Below, piece by piece: positions 17,135 through 26,607 of a stretch of 64,000 nucleotides of DNA. Source of the DNA: Gammaproteobacteria bacterium (GTDB lineage: Bacteria; Pseudomonadota; Gammaproteobacteria; Xanthomonadales; Wenzhouxiangellaceae); assembly GCA_021772975.1 (NCBI GenBank), contig JAJFKY010000016.1, positions 186,001 through 250,000 of the forward strand, in the 5' to 3' direction. The notes below the pieces were generated by a model. That model was not told where the DNA came from and ran no database searches. It worked only from the letters and a program-made list of their open reading frames with translations. Position numbers and translations under genes: made by a program. Each line of letters begins with the position of its first letter. Within the stretch, counting starts at the first letter, position 1.

Positions 17135-18621
17135 GGCGCCAGCTTGAGCCGCAGCTGCAGGCGCTCCCAGGCAGCTTGTTCCAGTTGTAAATCCTGCATG
17201 CTTAACGGATGGCTGTCGGCCCACTCGCTATCAATATGCACGCATAACTCGGTAGCGCTGTGACTGGTTATGTTGGGGTGATTGAACTGTACCCCGCGAT
17301 CACGATGCAGGATGATCGCCAGCCGCAGCAGCGCCAGGCACCAGGCGCAGGCCGGATGTAATCTTTCCGGCAGCCCATCATGCCATTGCTCGGGGATATT
17401 GCGCCGGTGATGGCGAACCAGGACAGCCATAAAACGCTGTTCCAGCTGACTGAAGCCAGGCAGGTCGGAGGCCGCCGCCAGATAACCGGAATGCTGCTGA
17501 TACTGGCTGTGGGCAATCGCCAGTCCAGCTTCATGAATGTTGGCGCTCCACAGCAGCAGGCTTTTCTGGGTCTGGTTGAGCTGCCAGTGTGGCTGGGCTG
17601 TAGCGATCAGCTCCTTACAGGTCTGCATCACCCGTCCGGCCTGCTGGACATCCACCTGGTAGCGCAGCGCAAATGCATTGATGGTGACCCGGCGGGGGTC
17701 ACGATCATGCATCCGGCCGAGCAGATCATCCAGTAGACCTTCGCGCAAGGCAGCTGGTGAAACACTCAGTTCCTGGATGTCCAGGGCCGTGAACAAGGCC
17801 GCCAGAATGGCAACGCCACCGGCGATGACCGGTCGGCGGCGCTCGCTCAGACCGGGTAGCTTCAGCGCCTCAATGCGGCCGGTTGCGGTCATATGCGCAA
17901 TCAACTGATTGATGGCGGATCGGGTGATGGTCTGCTCGCACCACTGCATCTGCTGACAAATGCTCAGCACCGCGCGGATAGTGCCGGAAGCACCGATAGC
18001 AATGCTGTAACCGGTCTGCATAAAAGTATGTGCCGTTTCCAGTAAATCGCCGCGCGCGCTGGTGATGGCTTTTTGCCAGCGTTTGTCCGTCAACCGGCCG
18101 TCGCTGAAGAAGTCCCGGGTTACCACCACACAGCCATATTGCAGGCTTTCCGCATGCCGGATCTGTTCACCCTGGCCGATCACCAACTCGGTGCTGCCAC
18201 CGCCGATATCAATCACCAGAGTATTCTCGGTACTGGGTGGGCGATAAGCGTTGACACCCTGATACACCAGCCGTGCTTCTTCGCGTCCGCCGATGATTTC
18301 CACTTCACAACCCAGAGCATCTTCGACTGCCTGGATGAATCGGCCGGGATGGCGTAGTTTGCGAAAGCTCTGGGTAGCCACCGCGCGGCTGTGGCCGGGC
18401 GGCACACGCTGCAGCAGTTGCCGAAAACGCGCCAGACAAGTCAAGGCGCGTTCGCTGACTTCGGGGTCAAGACGGCCACGGCGATCAACGCCTTCGGCCA
18501 GCCGGACCATTTCCTTGACCCGGTCAAGTACCCGCAGTTCGCCGTGTTCCAGGCGTGCGATCAGCAAATGAAAACTGTTGCTGCCTAAATCAACGGCAGC
18601 GTAGTTGGCGCGGTTGGGCAT
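17131..18621 (-). CDS. ppx: exopolyphosphatase Ppx/GppA
   Basis: Hydrolyses terminal phosphates from polyphosphate; related enzymes cleave pppGpp. The 496-residue length fits full-size Ppx. The ASKHA-fold motifs are visible: DLGSNSFHLLIAR near the N-terminus and VIDIGGGSTELVIG at about residue 135. A C-terminal HD-like helical region with NIHEAGLAI and HHRR follows. It sits directly downstream of ppk, so synthesis and breakdown of polyphosphate are co-encoded, and it is coupled to epmA by a 4-bp overlap. Confidence 0.93.
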   Translation of the reverse strand: MPNRANYAAVDLGSNSFHLLIARLEHGELRVLDRVKEMVRLAEGVDRRGRLDPEVSERALTCLARFRQLLQRVPPGHSRAVATQSFRKLRHPGRFIQAVEDALGCEVEIIGGREEARLVYQGVNAYRPPSTENTLVIDIGGGSTELVIGQGEQIRHAESLQYGCVVVTRDFFSDGRLTDKRWQKAITSARGDLLETAHTFMQTGYSIAIGASGTIRAVLSICQQMQWCEQTITRSAINQLIAHMTATGRIEALKLPGLSERRRPVIAGGVAILAALFTALDIQELSVSPAALREGLLDDLLGRMHDRDPRRVTINAFALRYQVDVQQAGRVMQTCKELIATAQPHWQLNQTQKSLLLWSANIHEAGLAIAHSQYQQHSGYLAAASDLPGFSQLEQRFMAVLVRHHRRNIPEQWHDGLPERLHPACAWCLALLRLAIILHRDRGVQFNHPNITSHSATELCVHIDSEWADSHPLSMQDLQLEQAAWERLQLRLKLAP

Positions 18622-18661
18622 CCTGCGTCAGGACAAAAGCGGGCGGGTGTGAGGGTAAAGA

Positions 18662-20857
18662 TTAATGGCCATGGTGTCGACGCAATAACTGTTCCTGAGC
18701 ATGTAACAGACCAATCTTAGCGTCATCATCGTCACTATGCGAGTCGCAATCACCGCGCTTGGCGTAGCTGCCGTCACGATGCAGTTCCCAGGCCTGAATG
18801 TCCTCATGAAACGGCAATTCCAATGAGTCTTCACGAATCCGCTGGGCATCAGCGCTGCGCAAAATCGGGAAACTGGCTTCCACCCGATGAAACAGGTTGC
18901 GCTCCATCCAGTCCGCGGAGGACCCGTACAGTTCCGAATCGCCGTCGTTGAGAAAATAGAATAATCTACTGTGCTCCAGAAAGCGGCCCAGAATAGAGCG
19001 TACCTCAATGTTCTCGGACAGACCCTTGATGCCAGGCCGCAGACAGCACGGGCCGCGTATGATCAATTGAATCTTCACCCCGGCGCGCGAGGCCCGGTAT
19101 AACGCACGGATGATGCGTGGCTCGGTCAGGGCATTCATCTTGGCCTGAATCAAGGCAGCCTTACCCGCTTTGGCGTGCTCGGCTTCACGCTGTATTTTGG
19201 CCAGCAGGCTTTTGTGCAGCGTAAACGGTGACTGCAGAATATGACTCAGTTTCTGGACCTTGCCCAGGCCGGATAACTGCTGGAAGATCAGATGCACATC
19301 TTCGGCAATGCCACGATGATTGGTCAGCAGGCACCAATCGGTGTAAGCGCGTGCGGTGCCCTGGTGATAATTACCCGTACCCAGATGCACGTAGCGGTGC
19401 AACCGGCCACGTTCGCGGCGCACGATCAGCAGCATCTTGGCATGGGTTTTATGACCGACGATGCCATACACCACCTGTACACCTGCTTCCTGTAAGCGGT
19501 TGGCCAGCGTGATGTTGGCCTGCTCATCAAAGCGGGCCCGCAGTTCCACCACTACGGTAACGTCTTTGCCGTTGCGCGCGGCTTCAATCAGGCTGTTGAC
19601 CATCACTGAATCGACCCCGGTGCGGTACAGGGTCTGCTTGATCGCCAGCACGTCCGGATCAACACTGGCCTGGTGCAGCATTTCTACGACTGGCCGGAAG
19701 CTGTCATAAGGGTGATGCAGGACATAATCGCGCCGTCGGATGGCTTCGAAAATACTGGCTTCTTCGCGCATCGCCAGCGGGATGTGCGCACTGAACTGGC
19801 GGTATTTCAGGTCAGGCCGATCCACCAGGGTGAAGATTTCGCTCAGCCGGTTGAGGTTGACCGGACCGTCACAGTGATAGACCTCAGTGGGGTCCAGATC
19901 AAATTTGCGCACCAGGAATTTTTCCACGTTATCCGGGCAGTCATTGATAATTTCCAGTCTGACCGCTTCGGCATACGCGCGCTCCTGCAGCTCGCCCTGC
20001 AGAGCACGGGCCAGATCCTCAATTTCTTCTTCGTCCACAAACAGTTCGCTGTTGCGAGTCACCCGGAACTGATAGCAGCCATCAACCCGCATGCCTGGAA
20101 ACAGCTCATCCATAAAGTCATGCAGGATGGCTGACAGGAATACAAACTCATACTGTGCCTTGGCGTAGGAGGGCGGAATGCGGATAATTCTTGGCAATGA
20201 GCGGGGCGCCCGCACCAGCGCCATATCAGTATCTCTGCCAAACGCGTCGCGGCCTTCCAGCTCGACGGCAAAATTAAGGCTTTTATTCAGAATCCGCGGA
20301 AACGGATGCACCGGGTCCAGCCCGAGCGGGCTCAGCACCGGCATCAATTCACGCTCAAAGTGCTTGTGCAGCCAGGTTCTTTGTTTTTTGCTCCAGTCCT
20401 TGCGGCGCAGAATACAGATGTCTTCACGGGCCAGTTCATCCAGCAGCACATCGTTGAATACCTGATATTGATCGTTCACCAGTTGTACGGCTTCCAGCCG
20501 GATATGATGCAGGGTTGCCTGTGGTGTCAAACCATCCGCCGAGACCAGCGGCACATCCAGCTTGATGCGCTGACGCACACCGGCTACCCGGACTTCAAAA
20601 AACTCATCCAGATTAGTACAGGAAATACATAAGAATTTGACCCGTTCCAGTAACGGCACGGAGGGGTCCAGCGCCAACTCCAGGACCCGGCGGTTAAAGG
20701 CGATCTGGCTGAGCTCACGATTGATGAACAGACTGGGCTCATTCAAATCCTGCTGCCGCCAGCTTTCCGGGCTGGTCACCAGCGGCTGATAGTCATGGAC
20801 TTTTTTATTTTTGGGCATGTTCCGATCAGTGTTGGTGTTGATAGCTTCGTTTTGCAT
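18662..20857 (-). CDS. ppk1: polyphosphate kinase 1
   Basis: Membrane-associated enzyme that builds polyphosphate from ATP. The 731 residues are somewhat longer than E. coli Ppk (688), with extra N-terminal residues; a second in-frame ATG 13 codons in may be the start. N-terminal and head domains show FINRELSQIAFNRRVLE and LDEFFEVRVAGV. The phospholipase-D-like catalytic part has RARFDEQANI, GHKTHAKMLLI (phosphohistidine) and HLGTGNYHQGTARAYTD. It follows the pstS-like gene after 28 bp in the predicted PhoB-controlled run, so polyphosphate synthesis is likely induced on phosphate shortage or recovery. Confidence 0.95.
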   Translation of the reverse strand: MQNEAINTNTDRNMPKNKKVHDYQPLVTSPESWRQQDLNEPSLFINRELSQIAFNRRVLELALDPSVPLLERVKFLCISCTNLDEFFEVRVAGVRQRIKLDVPLVSADGLTPQATLHHIRLEAVQLVNDQYQVFNDVLLDELAREDICILRRKDWSKKQRTWLHKHFERELMPVLSPLGLDPVHPFPRILNKSLNFAVELEGRDAFGRDTDMALVRAPRSLPRIIRIPPSYAKAQYEFVFLSAILHDFMDELFPGMRVDGCYQFRVTRNSELFVDEEEIEDLARALQGELQERAYAEAVRLEIINDCPDNVEKFLVRKFDLDPTEVYHCDGPVNLNRLSEIFTLVDRPDLKYRQFSAHIPLAMREEASIFEAIRRRDYVLHHPYDSFRPVVEMLHQASVDPDVLAIKQTLYRTGVDSVMVNSLIEAARNGKDVTVVVELRARFDEQANITLANRLQEAGVQVVYGIVGHKTHAKMLLIVRRERGRLHRYVHLGTGNYHQGTARAYTDWCLLTNHRGIAEDVHLIFQQLSGLGKVQKLSHILQSPFTLHKSLLAKIQREAEHAKAGKAALIQAKMNALTEPRIIRALYRASRAGVKIQLIIRGPCCLRPGIKGLSENIEVRSILGRFLEHSRLFYFLNDGDSELYGSSADWMERNLFHRVEASFPILRSADAQRIREDSLELPFHEDIQAWELHRDGSYAKRGDCDSHSDDDDAKIGLLHAQEQLLRRHHGH

Positions 20858-20885
20858 AAGGCTCCAGGTTGAGAGTGTAGCTCAA

Positions 20886-21905
20886 TCAGTTGATGACCGG
20901 TGTGCTGTTGCTCAGCACGGCAGTGTTTTGCTGTATCACGGCCTCGGGTAATGGAATCAACCCTGTCTGGGTGACCAGAGACTGTCCTGCAGGTGAATAA
21001 ATCAGCCCCAGCAGCGCCCGTATTTCGGGCACCAGCCGCCGTCCGGGGGGGCGATTGGCGTAGACATACAATTGCCGGGTCAGAGGGTAGCGACCGTTGC
21101 GGATGGCTTCCAGGCTTGGGGTTACCGGTTCGGCATTGCGGCTGCTGAGCGCCAGTGCCTTGACGCCGGCGCTGGCGAAGGCCACGCCCACATAGCCGAT
21201 TCCATTAGCTGATTGCTGCACCGCGGTTACCACCGAGCCATTGCCCGGCAGCGCATTGACCGCCGCCAGATAATCGCCGCCACACAACGCATTGTCGCGG
21301 AACCAGGCATAGGTGCCGGAAGCGGCGTTGCGGCCAAAACGCTGAATGGAGCGGCCGCGCAGCGGGTGCTCCGCGGGGTAGTCCGCATTGTCTTGTGCCA
21401 GTATCGCTTCCCAGCGGCCCTGTTGCCGTGCCGCCCGCTGCTGCGGATAACAATTTGATTGGGTGGAAAAAATCGCCGCCAGCTCGGTCAGCGCCAGTGA
21501 TTCCAATGGATTGCTGCGATTGACGATAATCGTGATGGCATCCAGCGCCACGGTAAATTCGGTCGGGGCGTAGCCATAAGTGCTGACAAATTCGCGTTGC
21601 TCGTGGTCGTTCATCGGGCGGCTCATGGCGCCCACACTGGTGGTGCCCCGAATCAGCGCAGGTGGCGCGGTGCCCGACCCGGTGGCATGCAACTGCACGC
21701 GCAGTTCAGGCTGGGCCTGTAACAGACGGTCGGTCCAGGCCTGCATCAACTCGGCCATGGTATCCGAGCCGACAATCGTCAAGGTGCCGGACAGGCTGGC
21801 TGGCTGTTGATCGTCTGAGACTGGTTGCGGATAGCCGGCCGGGCTAAGCAGGCAGCATAAAATCAGCATCACAAGACAATGCCTGAGCGGCGCCTTGTCA
21901 GCCAT
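20886..21905 (-). CDS. PstS-like phosphate substrate-binding protein
   Basis: Periplasmic solute-binding protein of the PstS-like superfamily, about 339 residues with a signal peptide (hydrophobic LVMLILCCLLSPAG). Ligand-loop motifs are visible: TIVGSDTM, ATGSGTAPPALI, GAMSRPM and RNAASGTYAWF. The start is either the ATG at 21905 or a GTG at 21923 that overlaps the end of phoR. The gene sits between phoR and ppk instead of beside pstCAB. It could feed the Pst transporter or act in sensing or in another import route. The family assignment is firm; its partner is not known. Confidence 0.85.
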   Translation of the reverse strand: MADKAPLRHCLVMLILCCLLSPAGYPQPVSDDQQPASLSGTLTIVGSDTMAELMQAWTDRLLQAQPELRVQLHATGSGTAPPALIRGTTSVGAMSRPMNDHEQREFVSTYGYAPTEFTVALDAITIIVNRSNPLESLALTELAAIFSTQSNCYPQQRAARQQGRWEAILAQDNADYPAEHPLRGRSIQRFGRNAASGTYAWFRDNALCGGDYLAAVNALPGNGSVVTAVQQSANGIGYVGVAFASAGVKALALSSRNAEPVTPSLEAIRNGRYPLTRQLYVYANRPPGRRLVPEIRALLGLIYSPAGQSLVTQTGLIPLPEAVIQQNTAVLSNSTPVIN

Positions 21906-21915
21906 GCTGAACCGC

Positions 21916-23298
21916 TTAAGCACTGCGGCGTTGCGGCGCTGATTGTTTGCCCGACTGTTGCGGCGGTGGGTTGTCGGGTTGCCGGGGGATGTTAACCGGT
22001 ATCAGCCGGTCGGCTGGAAAAACACAGCGGAAGACGCTGCCCGCGCCCAGTTCGCTGTCAATTTCCAGGTGAGCATCGTGGGCATTCAAGACGTGTTTGA
22101 CGATTGATAAGCCCAGTCCTGAACCACCGCTGACGCGGGCCCGGTCCTTGGCTACCCGGTAAAATCGCTCGGTCAGTCTGGGAATGTCCTGATGCGGAAT
22201 ACCAATTCCGTTATCGCTGACTGAAAATACCGCGCCTTGCTCACTGAGCGACCAGTTGATCTGTATCCGTCCTCCCTCAGGGGTGTAGCGGATCGCATTG
22301 GTGATCAGATTACTGAACGCGCTTTCCAGGTCGTTTTCCGCGCCCTTCAGGTTAACCTCGGCGGTGTTGCTGAACTCAATCTGATGCTGTTTGTCGTTGA
22401 GTGAGTCGGCCTGCTCACGCAGTTGCGCCAGTAATGCGCTGATATCCACGCTGGTTTCCCGGCCACGTATCAACTGACCCTGTAAGCGTGAAATCTCGAT
22501 CAGATCATCGATCAGGTTGCGCATCAGACGGGTCTGTTCGTGCATGCGCCGGATGACCAGCTGCAGTTCCGGGCTGCTGTCTTCAGTGAGTGATTCGAGA
22601 TAACCGATCAAAACGGTCAGTGGCGTGCGCAATTCGTGCGAGACATTGGCAACAAAATCACGCCGCACGGTTTCTACGTTGCGCAATTCGGTGACGTCAC
22701 GGAACAGCAACAATCGACGCCGTCGGCTGAGCTCGAACAGGCGCACGTTGAGCTTGATATTGTCATCCCGCGGGCTATCAATATCCAGTGGCCGGCTGCC
22801 GCCTTGTTCCAGCCATTCGACAAAATCCGGATTGCGCAGAATGTTACCCAGCGGCTGTCCGCTATCATCGGGTTTGCGCAATCCCAGAGCCTGTGTCGAT
22901 GCGGGGTTGAACCACACCACCACGGACTGATCATCCATGGTGATAATCGGTTCGGGAAAAGATTCGGTAACGTTGCGGTATTCTTCCAGCGCCCGCCGCA
23001 GCTGACGGTATTTTTTATGTTGCCGTTTCCGTTGCCGGAACAATTGTTCGAAACTCTGGCCCCAGATACCCCCGGACCCGCCCAGTCGCCAGGCGGATGG
23101 CGGCTCGCCGCTGGGATCAGCAAGCCAGGCATGCAGGGCCAGCAGATGCCGGGTATGCCAGATCACCAGGCCGGCCAGATAAGCCGTCAGACACCACAGC
23201 CAGGCGGTAGCAAACCAGCCGACTGCCAGCAGCACCAGCAATAACGCCGCCAGTATTGCGGCGTGGCCTAACAGATAAGAATAACCGCTAGCGCGCAT
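21916..23298 (-). CDS. phoR: phosphate regulon sensor histidine kinase PhoR
   Basis: Inner-membrane histidine kinase of 460 residues. It has two N-terminal transmembrane helices (about residues 8-45), a short linker with a charged region, and a PAS domain (about residues 105-195, IITMDDQSVVVWFNPAS). The HisKA dimerisation motif is FVANVSHELRTPLTVL (phosphorylated His) and the ATPase boxes are NLITNAIRYTPEGG and DNGIGIP with GGSGLGLSIVKHV. No large periplasmic domain is present, as is normal for PhoR, which senses through Pst and PhoU. It starts 8 bp after phoB. The proline/glutamine-rich C-terminal tail is unusual but probably dispensable. Confidence 0.95.
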   Translation of the reverse strand: MRASGYSYLLGHAAILAALLLVLLAVGWFATAWLWCLTAYLAGLVIWHTRHLLALHAWLADPSGEPPSAWRLGGSGGIWGQSFEQLFRQRKRQHKKYRQLRRALEEYRNVTESFPEPIITMDDQSVVVWFNPASTQALGLRKPDDSGQPLGNILRNPDFVEWLEQGGSRPLDIDSPRDDNIKLNVRLFELSRRRRLLLFRDVTELRNVETVRRDFVANVSHELRTPLTVLIGYLESLTEDSSPELQLVIRRMHEQTRLMRNLIDDLIEISRLQGQLIRGRETSVDISALLAQLREQADSLNDKQHQIEFSNTAEVNLKGAENDLESAFSNLITNAIRYTPEGGRIQINWSLSEQGAVFSVSDNGIGIPHQDIPRLTERFYRVAKDRARVSGGSGLGLSIVKHVLNAHDAHLEIDSELGAGSVFRCVFPADRLIPVNIPRQPDNPPPQQSGKQSAPQRRSA

Positions 23299-23306
23299 CA
23301 GACCTG

Positions 23307-24035
23307 TCAGGCATTATCCCGCGGTGGCAGGAACCGGTAGCCATGGCCGCGGATGGTCTGAATATAATGATCCAGACCATACGGATGCAAAGCTTTACGC
23401 AGGCGGCGGATGTGTACATCAACAGTGCGCTCTTCCACATAAACATTCGTGCCCCAGACATTGTCCAGCAGCTGAGTGCGGTTATAAGCCTTGCCGGTAT
23501 GCTGCATGAAAAACTCCAGCAAACGGTACTCTGTAGGCCCCATATGGACCGGTTTGCCTTCCGCCAGAACCTGGTGGCTCTCGCTGTTCAGAGTCAAGCC
23601 CGTGACTGTGATCTTGCCATGTTCATCAGCCGGGCTGGTGCGGCGCAGGATAGCTTTGACCCTGGCCACCAGCTCGCGTGGGGAAAAGGGTTTGGTGATG
23701 TAGTCGTCCGCCCCCGAATCCAGGCCGTGTACACGATCGTCTTCGGCGGTGCGCGCGGTCAGCATGATGATCGGCAGGTCGCGGGTGAAATCCTCCCGGC
23801 GCAGTCGGCGAGCCAGGTCAAGTCCGCTGATGCCCGGCATCATCCAGTCCAGCAGGATAATATCCGGCCGTTTATCAGCTATCGCATGCAGTGCATCTTC
23901 CGCGCCGGCAGCAGTGCGCGGAGACATGCCGGCCCGCTGCAGGGCAAATTCAAGCATGTCACGAATGGCTGGTTCATCATCGACCACCAGTACATCTGCG
24001 TTTATGCCAGGTCCGCTAAGGCTGGTTGCATACAT
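23307..24035 (-). CDS. phoB: phosphate regulon response regulator PhoB
   Basis: OmpR-family transcription factor of 242 residues. The receiver domain has the acidic pair VVDDEP, the phosphoacceptor in LLDWMMPG (about residue 63) and the conserved Lys in TKPFSPREL. The winged-helix DNA-binding domain includes EYRLLEFFMQH and VDVHIRRLRKAL. About 12 residues precede the usual start of the family; the ATG at 24035 is the only good one in frame. It heads the phoBR-pstS-ppk-ppx-epmA run and has a strong PhoB box upstream, so it is probably autoregulated. Confidence 0.96.
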   Translation of the reverse strand: MYATSLSGPGINADVLVVDDEPAIRDMLEFALQRAGMSPRTAAGAEDALHAIADKRPDIILLDWMMPGISGLDLARRLRREDFTRDLPIIMLTARTAEDDRVHGLDSGADDYITKPFSPRELVARVKAILRRTSPADEHGKITVTGLTLNSESHQVLAEGKPVHMGPTEYRLLEFFMQHTGKAYNRTQLLDNVWGTNVYVEERTVDVHIRRLRKALHPYGLDHYIQTIRGHGYRFLPPRDNA

Positions 24036-24065
24036 GCATAATTCCAGATTGACAAGGGTACATTA

Positions 24066-24098
24066 ATTATAGCTTTTGTCATGACGTATTTATGACAG
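24066..24098 (-). promoter_or_regulatory. PhoB box and -10 of phoB
   Basis: Read on the minus strand, CTGTCATAAATACGTCAT (24081-24098) carries a perfect first half-site, an AAAT spacer and a 5/7 second half-site. A perfect -10 TATAAT (24066-24071) follows after 9 bp, and the phoB ATG is 30 bp further. This is the clearest Pho promoter in the window. Confidence 0.85.
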
Positions 24099-24158
24099 CC
24101 CGATGACTATCTGGTGACGGCTTGTTGCATCAGCTTTGCAAGCTGGCATCAGACATTA

Positions 24159-24187
24159 CTTCAGGCTGCTCCGCCAGTGACCTGAAG
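24159..24187. other. hairpin between phoB and the M48 protease gene
   Basis: A 7-bp stem CTTCAGG/CCTGAAG with a 15-nt loop lies downstream of the minus-strand protease gene. No T-run follows, so terminator function is doubtful. Confidence 0.3.
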
Positions 24188-24285
24188 CTAACCGGGCTAC
24201 GCCGACATCAGTTAACCGCGCTGGCTGGCAGTACCTGCCCAGCACATCGATTCATGTAGGTCGCCGGGCGTGATTGAGTTGGTTA

Positions 24286-25812
24286 TCAACCGGTTCGTCC
24301 GGGGTTCGGGTTGATATAACCCAGGCGGACCAGTTGCTCGAACTCAAGCCGCATTTCCGACAGGCGCGCGGTAATTCTGGCGCGCTGGTAGTAATCCAGG
24401 TCTTCCCGTTCGCTTAAGCGCTGTAACTGAATAATGGCATCATGAATCTGTCCCCGCCAATAGGCGGCCTCGGCATTGGCGCTGGTGGCGCGAATATCAT
24501 CACCCGACTGGTTCGCGGCCTGCGCCAGTAAATCATACAAGTCCGGGCTGCTGCGGTTCTCCAATATTTCCTGGCGCAGAATCTGCAAGGCCTCGAAAGC
24601 CATCATTGGTTCATTGGATTTCAGCAGTGCCTGGGCGTAATAGCGGGCCAGCATGCGGTTGCCGGAATACTGCTGATACAGCCTGGCGAAGCGTTGCATC
24701 GCGGCATCCTGCTCTCCCAGGCCCAGTTCCACATGCGCCATCTCAATCTGGTAGGTGAGTTTGCGCGGCGCGATCTGGAGCAGATCTTCAATGATCGGTT
24801 TGGCCTCGTTGAACCTGCTTGCCTGTTGCAGGGCCAGCACCAGGCCATAGCGGTTGGCGTCCGGGAACAGGCCTTTGCCTAGTTCGATTTCCTCACTGAA
24901 ATAACGGATGGCATCTTCCGGAAAACGGGCGATCAACGCCCGGATACGCGCCTGCATCAGGAAAAAATCAATGTCTTCCACGCGCTGTGCGGCAGGCAGG
25001 CTCTGCGCGCGGTTTTTGGCTTCCGCGATACGCGTGGTTGAGATGGGATGGCTGCGTAGATACTCGGGTATCTGGATAGCAAAATTACGTGAGGCGCGGC
25101 CCAGCTTGGCAAACATGCTGGCCATGGCGTCCGGGTTATAGTTGGCGTCGGATAGAATCTGGATGCCGATACGGTCCGCTTCATATTCATTCTGGCGGGT
25201 GAAATTGATCTGTGACTGTGCCGACAGTCCCTGGGTGCCGATAATCGCCGGTACGATGGCGCCCACACCGCCGACCACAATCAGGCCTACTGCCAGCAGC
25301 GCCAGGGGAAGACTCAGCTTGCGTGCTTCTTCAAAACTGCGTTCCAGGTGATTTTGAGTGATGTGCACGACTTCATGCGCCAGCACGCCGGCTATCTCAC
25401 TTTCTTCTTCAGCTACCAGGATCATGCCGCTATGCAGCGCGATCACGCCGCCGGGCGCGGCAAAGGCATTAATACTGGGCTCGTTGAGCACCACAAAATG
25501 ATAGGGTCGACCCGGCTCATCGCTGTGCGAGATTAAGCGATAGCCCATATCCTGGAAAAAATCATTGATCTGGGGGTCTTCAATCAACAGACCGAACTGC
25601 CGTAGCTGATATATCAACTGGCGTGCGTAAGAGCGCTCTTCGCCATCGGAGAAGATGGAATCCGCCGAGGCACCCAGATCAGGCAGCTGAATGCGGTCAT
25701 TCTGGGCATAAATCGGGTCCAGCGCGGTTAACCACGTGCATGCGCACAGGCCCGCGGTCAGCAGCAGGCGCTGCCATAAACCTGTCCGGCATATTGCTGA
25801 TGGCATTTGCAT
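24286..25812 (-). CDS. bepA: BepA-like M48 metalloprotease with TPR domain
   Basis: Periplasmic zinc metalloprotease that in E. coli degrades stalled outer-membrane assembly intermediates and helps LptD maturation. The 508 residues carry a signal peptide, the catalytic HEVVH at about residue 148 and a downstream NEYEADRIGI motif giving the third zinc ligand. A C-terminal array of TPR-like helices spans about residue 310 to the end. A membrane-facing hydrophobic loop (LPLALLAVGLIVVGGVGAIV) lies between, as in BepA. The ATG at 25812 is preferred; GTG at 25818 is also possible. Single gene, divergent from tusD. Confidence 0.9.
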   Translation of the reverse strand: MQMPSAICRTGLWQRLLLTAGLCACTWLTALDPIYAQNDRIQLPDLGASADSIFSDGEERSYARQLIYQLRQFGLLIEDPQINDFFQDMGYRLISHSDEPGRPYHFVVLNEPSINAFAAPGGVIALHSGMILVAEEESEIAGVLAHEVVHITQNHLERSFEEARKLSLPLALLAVGLIVVGGVGAIVPAIIGTQGLSAQSQINFTRQNEYEADRIGIQILSDANYNPDAMASMFAKLGRASRNFAIQIPEYLRSHPISTTRIAEAKNRAQSLPAAQRVEDIDFFLMQARIRALIARFPEDAIRYFSEEIELGKGLFPDANRYGLVLALQQASRFNEAKPIIEDLLQIAPRKLTYQIEMAHVELGLGEQDAAMQRFARLYQQYSGNRMLARYYAQALLKSNEPMMAFEALQILRQEILENRSSPDLYDLLAQAANQSGDDIRATSANAEAAYWRGQIHDAIIQLQRLSEREDLDYYQRARITARLSEMRLEFEQLVRLGYINPNPGRTG

Positions 25813-25906
25813 AGTCACAGTGGCATCTGACCGATGGATTCCGTTAAGAGTTGCATCAACAGTATATTACACAGGCGGATGCTTAGGGTTTTGTTAAAAT
25901 CCGGGT

Positions 25907-26257
25907 ATGCATGTCCTGATCGTCAATCATTGTCCACCGAGCGCGCACAATGCGCTGCTGGCCTGGCAGTGTGTCCAGCAGGCCAGCCGGCGGAATGCTC
26001 TGGTGAGCGTATTTTTTGACGGTGATGGGGTCAGCCATGCGCAGCCCTCGGCGGCGTTGGAGCCTGAAATACTCGATCTGCACCAGGCTTATCGCCAACT
26101 GCAGCTGGAGCATGACAACCTGCGCCTGTTGGTGTGCCGGGCCGCGCTGGCGCGCCGGACCCGTCAGGCATTGCCACAGGGTTGGCGGCTATCAGGCTTG
26201 CCCGAGTTGGTTACCTGTACGGAACAGGCCGGTCACGTGCTGAGCTTTGCAACATGA
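25907..26257 (+). CDS. tusD: sulfurtransferase subunit TusD-like (DsrE family)
   Basis: First of three adjacent DsrE/F/H-type genes that form the TusBCD complex. The complex relays persulfide sulfur from TusA to TusE for 2-thiolation of wobble uridine in tRNA. The protein is 116 residues long and keeps the likely active Cys in LRLLVCRAALARR, the position matching Cys78 of E. coli TusD. It starts 94 bp from the divergent protease gene and overlaps tusC by 4 bp (ATGA), so tusDCB is one translationally coupled unit. Confidence 0.85.
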   Translation: MHVLIVNHCPPSAHNALLAWQCVQQASRRNALVSVFFDGDGVSHAQPSAALEPEILDLHQAYRQLQLEHDNLRLLVCRAALARRTRQALPQGWRLSGLPELVTCTEQAGHVLSFAT

Positions 26258-26607
26258 ACAAGACGCCGGGCACTGCGGTGATTGGCGTGCTGATGCAGGC
26301 CGCCTCCGGTCGCCACGGGCGCGAGCAGATTGATTTGCCGCTGGCATTTGCCAGTCTGGATATCAGCGTGCGGGTGTTTGTGCTGGGCGAAGCCTGTCGG
26401 AATTTGCTGGTCAGTCAGCAGGGCGAGTTTGCCTGGACTCGGCTATGGGGCGCCGCCGCAGAGCTGGATGTCAGTATCTGCGTGGCCCGGCAAACCCTGC
26501 ATCAGTACGGCATTCAGGCCGATGAGTTGCCGTTTGAGATAGTGCCAATGAGTTGCGGCCAATTGGCTGAGGCGATGGCCGGCTGCAGGCATTTGATCCA
26601 TGTCTGA
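26254..26607 (+). CDS. tusC: sulfurtransferase subunit TusC-like (DsrF family)
   Basis: Protein of 117 residues of the DsrF/TusC type, the second subunit of the TusBCD heterohexamer. The frame extends further upstream, but the ATG at 26254 overlaps the tusD stop and gives a normal-size product that starts just before GTAVIGVLMQAA. The C-terminal part (ELPFEIVPMSCGQLAEAM) has the family pattern. It overlaps tusB by 8 bp. It has no catalytic cysteine role in E. coli; the Cys near the C-terminus is of unknown meaning. Confidence 0.82.
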   Translation: MNKTPGTAVIGVLMQAASGRHGREQIDLPLAFASLDISVRVFVLGEACRNLLVSQQGEFAWTRLWGAAAELDVSICVARQTLHQYGIQADELPFEIVPMSCGQLAEAMAGCRHLIHV

